Below are positions 60,167 to 64,000 of a DNA stretch of 64,000 nt, piece by piece; the first letter of the stretch is position 1, and the number at the start of each line of letters is the position of its first letter. Origin of the DNA: Chryseobacterium sp. MA9 (GTDB lineage: Bacteria > Bacteroidota > Bacteroidia > Flavobacteriales > Weeksellaceae). The notes below the pieces were generated by a model. That model ran no database searches. It was given only the letters and a program-made list of their open reading frames with translations, and was not told the origin of the DNA. The stretch covers positions 4,340,001-4,404,000 of the forward strand of contig NZ_CP075170.1 in assembly GCF_024399315.1 (NCBI RefSeq). Direction: 5' to 3'. Position numbers and translations under genes: made by a program.

Positions 60167-61441
60167 TTAGTGTTTAAATCTCTCGAAAGCTGCTCTTTCC
60201 AGCATTTCTCTGTCGTCGGGATGGGCAATGCTGATGAGTTCCTGCGCTCTCTGTCGAAGGTTTTTCCCATACAGGTAAGCCGTTCCGTATTCAGTAACAA
60301 CATAATGGATATGTCCTCTTGTGGTTACCACACCAGCTCCCTGTTTAAGAAAAGGAACGATTCTGGAAATTCCTTTTTTTGTTCTTGCAGTAATAGCTAT
60401 AATAGGTTTTCCGTCATCACTTAATGCAGCACCACGCATAAAGTCCATTTGTCCTCCAATTCCGCTGTACTGCATTGTTCCGATAGAATCGGCACATACC
60501 TGCCCCGTGAGATCTATTTCGATGGCAGAATTGATGGCAACCATTTTTTTGTTTCTCATGATATTGATTGGGAAGTTTACTTCACTTACGTCTCTGAAAG
60601 CAAATACAGTATTGTCATCCACATAGTCATACAGTTTTCTGGTTCCGAAGCAGAAACTTGTAATGGTTTTATTATCGTTGTACCCTTTGTATTTATTGTT
60701 AATCACATCATCCTGAATTAGGTTAATAACACCATCGCTCAGCATTTCGGTGTGAATTCCCAGATCTTTATGGTTGGTAAGGCATTTTAAAACAGCATCA
60801 GGAATGGTCCCGATACCCATCTGAAGGGTAGATCTGTCTTCAATAAGTTCAGCCACATTTTTTCCTACAAGCATTTCTTCAGGACCTACTTTTGAGCCAT
60901 AATCTACGGTAGGAAGTTCTTCTTCATGCCAAACTAGTTTATGGATTCTGCTGATATGGATCATTCCGTCTCCATGGGTTCTCGGCATTCTGGGATTGAC
61001 GATTGCAACAATGTTTTTTGCGGTATCTACAGCCGCTCTTGCAATATCTACAGAAGTTCCCAACGTACAGAAACCATGTCTGTCCGGCGGAGAAACCGTA
61101 ACAATTGCTACATCTAGAGGCAGAATATTTTTTCTGAATAAAATAGGAATTTCACTTAGAAATACAGGCACAAAGTCTCCTCTGTCAGAATTCACGGCAT
61201 CACGAACAGGAGTGGAAACAAATAAGGAATTGATGAAAAAACTGTCTTTGTATTCCGGTTTTGCAATTTCCACATTGCCCTGTTGGGTAATGGAAACCAT
61301 TTCTACATTTTGCAATCGGTGAGACTGTCTTGCGAGCTCATCAATCAGGTAGTTGGGAGTGCATGCACTGCCGTGAAAAAATACTCGGTTTCCACTTTTT
61401 ATCGTATATATTGCTTCTTCTGCGCTGATGTAATTATTCAT
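60167..61441 (-). CDS. Acetyl-CoA hydrolase/transferase family protein
   Basis: 424 residues from MNNYISAEEAIYTIKSGNRV; a start 33 bases upstream is possible but less typical. CoA-transferase family: the catalytic Glu is in AINSAIEIDLTGQVC (about residues 284-298), followed by GGQMDFMRGAALSD, and GRHIHYVVTEYGTAYLYGK-like strands near the end. Transfers CoA between acyl groups such as acetate, 4-hydroxybutyrate or butyrate; substrate not assignable. A related gene lies immediately upstream. Confidence 0.92.
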   Translation of the reverse strand: MNNYISAEEAIYTIKSGNRVFFHGSACTPNYLIDELARQSHRLQNVEMVSITQQGNVEIAKPEYKDSFFINSLFVSTPVRDAVNSDRGDFVPVFLSEIPILFRKNILPLDVAIVTVSPPDRHGFCTLGTSVDIARAAVDTAKNIVAIVNPRMPRTHGDGMIHISRIHKLVWHEEELPTVDYGSKVGPEEMLVGKNVAELIEDRSTLQMGIGTIPDAVLKCLTNHKDLGIHTEMLSDGVINLIQDDVINNKYKGYNDNKTITSFCFGTRKLYDYVDDNTVFAFRDVSEVNFPINIMRNKKMVAINSAIEIDLTGQVCADSIGTMQYSGIGGQMDFMRGAALSDDGKPIIAITARTKKGISRIVPFLKQGAGVVTTRGHIHYVVTEYGTAYLYGKNLRQRAQELISIAHPDDREMLERAAFERFKH

Positions 61442-61600
61442 ATTTTGTCTTTTTTGAAAGGGTGTTGAGAGCATTTTTTATTACATAAAAAACTTCTATT
61501 CTTTCAAAGATAATCTTTATAATTTTATATTCATATAAATATTTTAAGGATATTGTAGAGACTTTTGTCATATAAATAATCCAGATTCAATTTAAAAGAT

Positions 61601-61633
61601 AAAGGACCAAATGCATTGGCATTCAGTCCTTTT
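61601..61633 (-). terminator. Terminator of the succinate CoA-transferase gene
   Basis: AAAGGAC pairs with GTCCTTT and ATGC with GCAT inside, just past the stop codon of the minus-strand gene. Confidence 0.75.
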
Positions 61634-61661
61634 TATATCATTTATTGTCTTGTCGAAAATC

Positions 61662-63173
61662 TTAATTGTCGGTTTCAACAGCTGTTTTTTGTTTCATACT
61701 TCCTGTTTCGGAAAATCTCAGATGCCAGCTGAAAGATTCTTCAAGCAAATGAGGGGTGTGTCCACCTCTTTCACATGCTCTGTCGAAATAGGATTGTAAC
61801 TCTTCTTTATAATCCGGGTGAACACAATTATCAATGATTTTCTGTGCTCTTTCTCTCGGTGCCAATCCTCTTAAATCAGCCAATCCGATATCTGTTACCA
61901 GAATATCTACATCATGTTCTGTATGATCGGTATGAGAGACCATTGGAAGAACGTGAGAAATATTGTTGCCTTTTGAAGCGGCCTGAGTTACAAAAATACT
62001 TAAATAAGCATTTCTTGCGAAGTCTCCGGAACCTCCGATTCCATTCATGATTTTTGTTCCTCCGATATGGGTAGAGTTTACATTTCCATAGATATCGAAC
62101 TCAATTGCTGTGTTGATGGCAATTACTCCAAGTCTTCTGATCAACCCGGGAGTATTGGAAATATTCTGCGGTCTTAAAACGAACTTTTCTTTATATTTTG
62201 AAAGGTTTCCTAAAACTCTCTCATAGCATTCTTGGGAAACTGTAATGGAAGATGCAGATGCAAAACTTAGCTTACCGGAATCTATCAGATCAAATGTACT
62301 GTCCTGAAGCACTTCCGAAAACATCGTCAGGTCATAAAAATTACTGTCTTTGAATCCTGTAAGAACGGCATTGGCCACTTTACCGATACCTGCCTGAAGA
62401 GGAAGTAATCTGTCTGTAAGGCGTCCCAAAAGAACTTCATTTTCAAAGAATGCAAGAAGGTGTTTGGCGATAGCTGTTGTTTTCTCGTCCGGTTCTGCAA
62501 TATCAGCGGGGCTGTCCTTACGGTTGGTAAAAACGATCGCTTCAATTTTTTCAGGATCTACAGGAATACTTTTTCTCCCAATTTTATTCCATGGAGCTAC
62601 AATAGGAATCACATTTCTGTAAGGATAATCTTCTGCCTGGTATATATCATGAATTCCGTAAACTTCTTCCGGGACTTCGGTATTGATTTCAATAATCACT
62701 TTCTTAGCCAAAGCCGCAAATGTCACTGAATTACCTACAGAAGTAGTAGGAACAATGCTTCCGTCTCTTTCAATATAAGCAGCTTCAATAATGGCTAGGT
62801 CAATGCTTTGAAGGTTTTTAGTATGAAGAAGTTCGGCACTTTCACTTAAATGCTGATCGATGAAGAGAATTTCACCGTTGTTGATTTTGTTCCTTAAGAC
62901 AGTATCTACCTGAAACGGCATTCTTTTTTTTAGAACATTGGCTTCAGCCAGTTTTCCGTCGGTACCATGCCCCAGTGAAGCCCCGGTCATCAAAGTGACT
63001 TTTAGGTCTTCTGTTTTTCCTCTTTCCGCCAGTGCCGGCAAAATAGCTTTGCTGTCACCTGCTTTTGTAAAGCCGCTGGACCCAATGGTCATACCGTCTT
63101 TAATAATTTTTACAGCGTTTTCAGCTGTTGTTACCTTTTGGTGTAAACTTTCTAATCTGATTCTTTCTAACAT
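61662..63173 (-). CDS. Acetyl-CoA hydrolase/succinate CoA-transferase family protein
   Basis: 503 residues, the length of the YgfH/succinyl-CoA:acetate transferase subfamily. KIIKDGMTIGSSGFTKAGD (about residues 23-41) begins the first Rossmann-like half; the catalytic Glu is in NTAIEFDIYGNVNSTHIGG (about 352-370), and GIGGSGDFARNAYLSIF follows. Interconverts succinyl-CoA and acetate, or related acyl-CoAs. Its location next to hmgA and hppD suggests a link with tyrosine-derived acids (inference). Confidence 0.93.
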   Translation of the reverse strand: MLERIRLESLHQKVTTAENAVKIIKDGMTIGSSGFTKAGDSKAILPALAERGKTEDLKVTLMTGASLGHGTDGKLAEANVLKKRMPFQVDTVLRNKINNGEILFIDQHLSESAELLHTKNLQSIDLAIIEAAYIERDGSIVPTTSVGNSVTFAALAKKVIIEINTEVPEEVYGIHDIYQAEDYPYRNVIPIVAPWNKIGRKSIPVDPEKIEAIVFTNRKDSPADIAEPDEKTTAIAKHLLAFFENEVLLGRLTDRLLPLQAGIGKVANAVLTGFKDSNFYDLTMFSEVLQDSTFDLIDSGKLSFASASSITVSQECYERVLGNLSKYKEKFVLRPQNISNTPGLIRRLGVIAINTAIEFDIYGNVNSTHIGGTKIMNGIGGSGDFARNAYLSIFVTQAASKGNNISHVLPMVSHTDHTEHDVDILVTDIGLADLRGLAPRERAQKIIDNCVHPDYKEELQSYFDRACERGGHTPHLLEESFSWHLRFSETGSMKQKTAVETDN

Positions 63174-63268
63174 GTAATATTGATTTTGTTTTAAACCACC
63201 ATTACTTAGGATGCGTCATGAAAAATAATGATGGTTAAATATGTTAACCATACCTTACAAATTTACGA

Positions 63269-63306
63269 AAAAAGACGCTTTAAATAAAGGATTTAAAGCG
63301 TCTTTT
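63269..63306. terminator. Terminator of hmgA
   Basis: AAAAGACGCTTTAAAT pairs with ATTTAAAGCGTCTTTT around a five-base loop, 40 bases past the hmgA stop (minus strand). Confidence 0.94.
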
Positions 63307-63345
63307 GTCTCTATTCAGTAATACTTTTTGAGAAATTTTACTGTT

Positions 63346-64000
63346 TTATTCCAGCCAAGAAGTTTTGTAAGAAGGATCTTCCACTTTTAAAGCTTCTTCG
63401 GTGATTTTTAAAGGACGGAAAGGGTCTACCATTACAGCATATTCTTCCGTAAATTTTTTACTAATACTTCTTTCCATAGCACCCGGATGAGGTCCGTGTA
63501 CAATTCCTCCAGGGTGAAGGGTAAAGTCCATCAAGTCAATATGATTACGGCTCATGAAATCCCCTTCTGTATAGAACAATACCTCATCAGAATCAATATT
63601 GGAGTGATTGTAAGGTGCAGGAATTGCCTGTGGATGATAATCATACATTCTTGCACAGAATGAGCATACTACGAAATTGTGTCCTTCAAAATTTTGGTGA
63701 ACCGGTGGCGGTTGGTGAATTCTTCCGGTAATGGGTTCAAAGTTTTTAATATTGAATTTATAAGGATAAAAATATCCGTCCCAGCCTACTACATCAAACG
63801 GATGTGTTGCGTAGATGAAATCTGTAATCTGGTTTTCTTTTTTTACTTTAATAAGGAATTCTCCTTTCTCGTCAACAGGTTCTTTATAAGTAGGAGCAAT
63901 CATATCTCTCTCGCAGAATGGAGAATGTTCCAAAAGCTGTCCGAATTCATTTCTGTATCTTTTCGGAGTATAAATAGGAGAGTGGCTTTCCAATACAAAA
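63346..64000 (-). CDS. hmgA: Homogentisate 1,2-dioxygenase, C-terminal part
   Basis: 218 codons visible; the gene continues past the right edge. The C-terminal cupin holds likely metal ligands in PYNHSNIDSDEVLFY (His and Glu) and HPGGIVHGPHPGAME (His). It cleaves homogentisate to maleylacetoacetate, the step after hppD. The Bacteroidota form of this enzyme is about 385 residues, so roughly 165 N-terminal residues are missing. Product FahA substrate follows after isomerisation; no maleylacetoacetate isomerase gene is in this window. Confidence 0.93.
   Translation of the reverse strand, partial: FVLESHSPIYTPKRYRNEFGQLLEHSPFCERDMIAPTYKEPVDEKGEFLIKVKKENQITDFIYATHPFDVVGWDGYFYPYKFNIKNFEPITGRIHQPPPVHQNFEGHNFVVCSFCARMYDYHPQAIPAPYNHSNIDSDEVLFYTEGDFMSRNHIDLMDFTLHPGGIVHGPHPGAMERSISKKFTEEYAVMVDPFRPLKITEEALKVEDPSYKTSWLE

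Noticed and set aside
1..64000. CRISPR array, prophage, IS element or rRNA operon
   Set aside because: No regularly spaced direct repeats, transposase, integrase, phage structural gene or rRNA-like sequence was seen.

Overview
This window reads as a chromosomal segment of a Chryseobacterium-like member of the Flavobacteriia (Bacteroidota). The evidence is low G+C with A/T-rich spacers, near absence of Shine-Dalgarno sequences, Bacteroidota promoters (TTG, about 20 bases, TAnnTTTG), type IX secretion C-terminal sorting domains, GLPGLI and PNGase F family proteins, a split transketolase, and a graspetide (grasp-with-spasm) peptide system. Most of it is ordinary core and housekeeping sequence with a few accessory blocks. 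There is no IS element, phage, CRISPR array, rRNA or intact tRNA that I can support.

Layout. 1-1669 (minus): the start of a grasp-with-spasm RiPP operon, with a precursor peptide carrying a GG leader, an uncharacterised lipoprotein, and the N-terminal third or so of an ATP-grasp maturase running off the left edge. 2556-5280 (plus): a five-gene accessory cluster with DUF4303 and DMP19/DUF4375 proteins, an acidic unknown and two overlapping two-helix membrane proteins. 5473-7928 (minus): split transketolase and a small secreted protein. 8256-10493 (plus): a secreted T9SS metalloprotease. 10566-19130 (minus): a sodium:solute symporter; a compact redox/stress operon (GNAT, pirin, FMN reductase, TMEM175 channel, YjdI ferredoxin-like protein, OsmC, GNAT); a second pirin; an MFS efflux pump; a secreted unknown.

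19455-24502 (minus): asnB, a GLPGLI-PNGase F fusion and an RsmB-type rRNA methyltransferase. 24832-30873: yjdM, a lone ABC ATPase, a YceI lipoprotein, pheS, a DUF3108 protein, and a ferredoxin-NADP reductase next to its 2Fe-2S ferredoxin. 30931-36574 (minus): serine hydrolase, LOG protein, secreted TPR-like unknown, pepD, lipoprotein, LURP-one protein. 36827-42209: recR, a glycosyltransferase, secG and a pair of M16 peptidase subunits. 42515-47826 (plus): a PcrA/UvrD helicase and a TonB-dependent receptor, both behind clear promoters. 47901-53412 (minus): cstA, an esterase, a DUF3037/HipA-kinase pair and a T9SS cargo protein. 53474-54851 (plus): hydrolase and lipoprotein.

55053-64000 (minus) is dominated by tyrosine/phenylacetate-type metabolism: hppD, hmgA and fahA together convert 4-hydroxyphenylpyruvate to fumarate and acetoacetate, and two CoA-transferases of the acetyl-CoA hydrolase family sit between hppD and hmgA, where they could connect the organic acids to CoA metabolism (inference).

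The most interesting material is the RiPP operon with its unexplained lipoprotein and internal hairpin, the antidote-less HipA-like kinase overlapping DUF3037, the GLPGLI-PNGase F fusion, the DUF4303/DMP19 cluster, and a family of short dispersed intergenic repeats. Strong, almost symmetrical A-stem-T hairpins end nearly every transcription unit.
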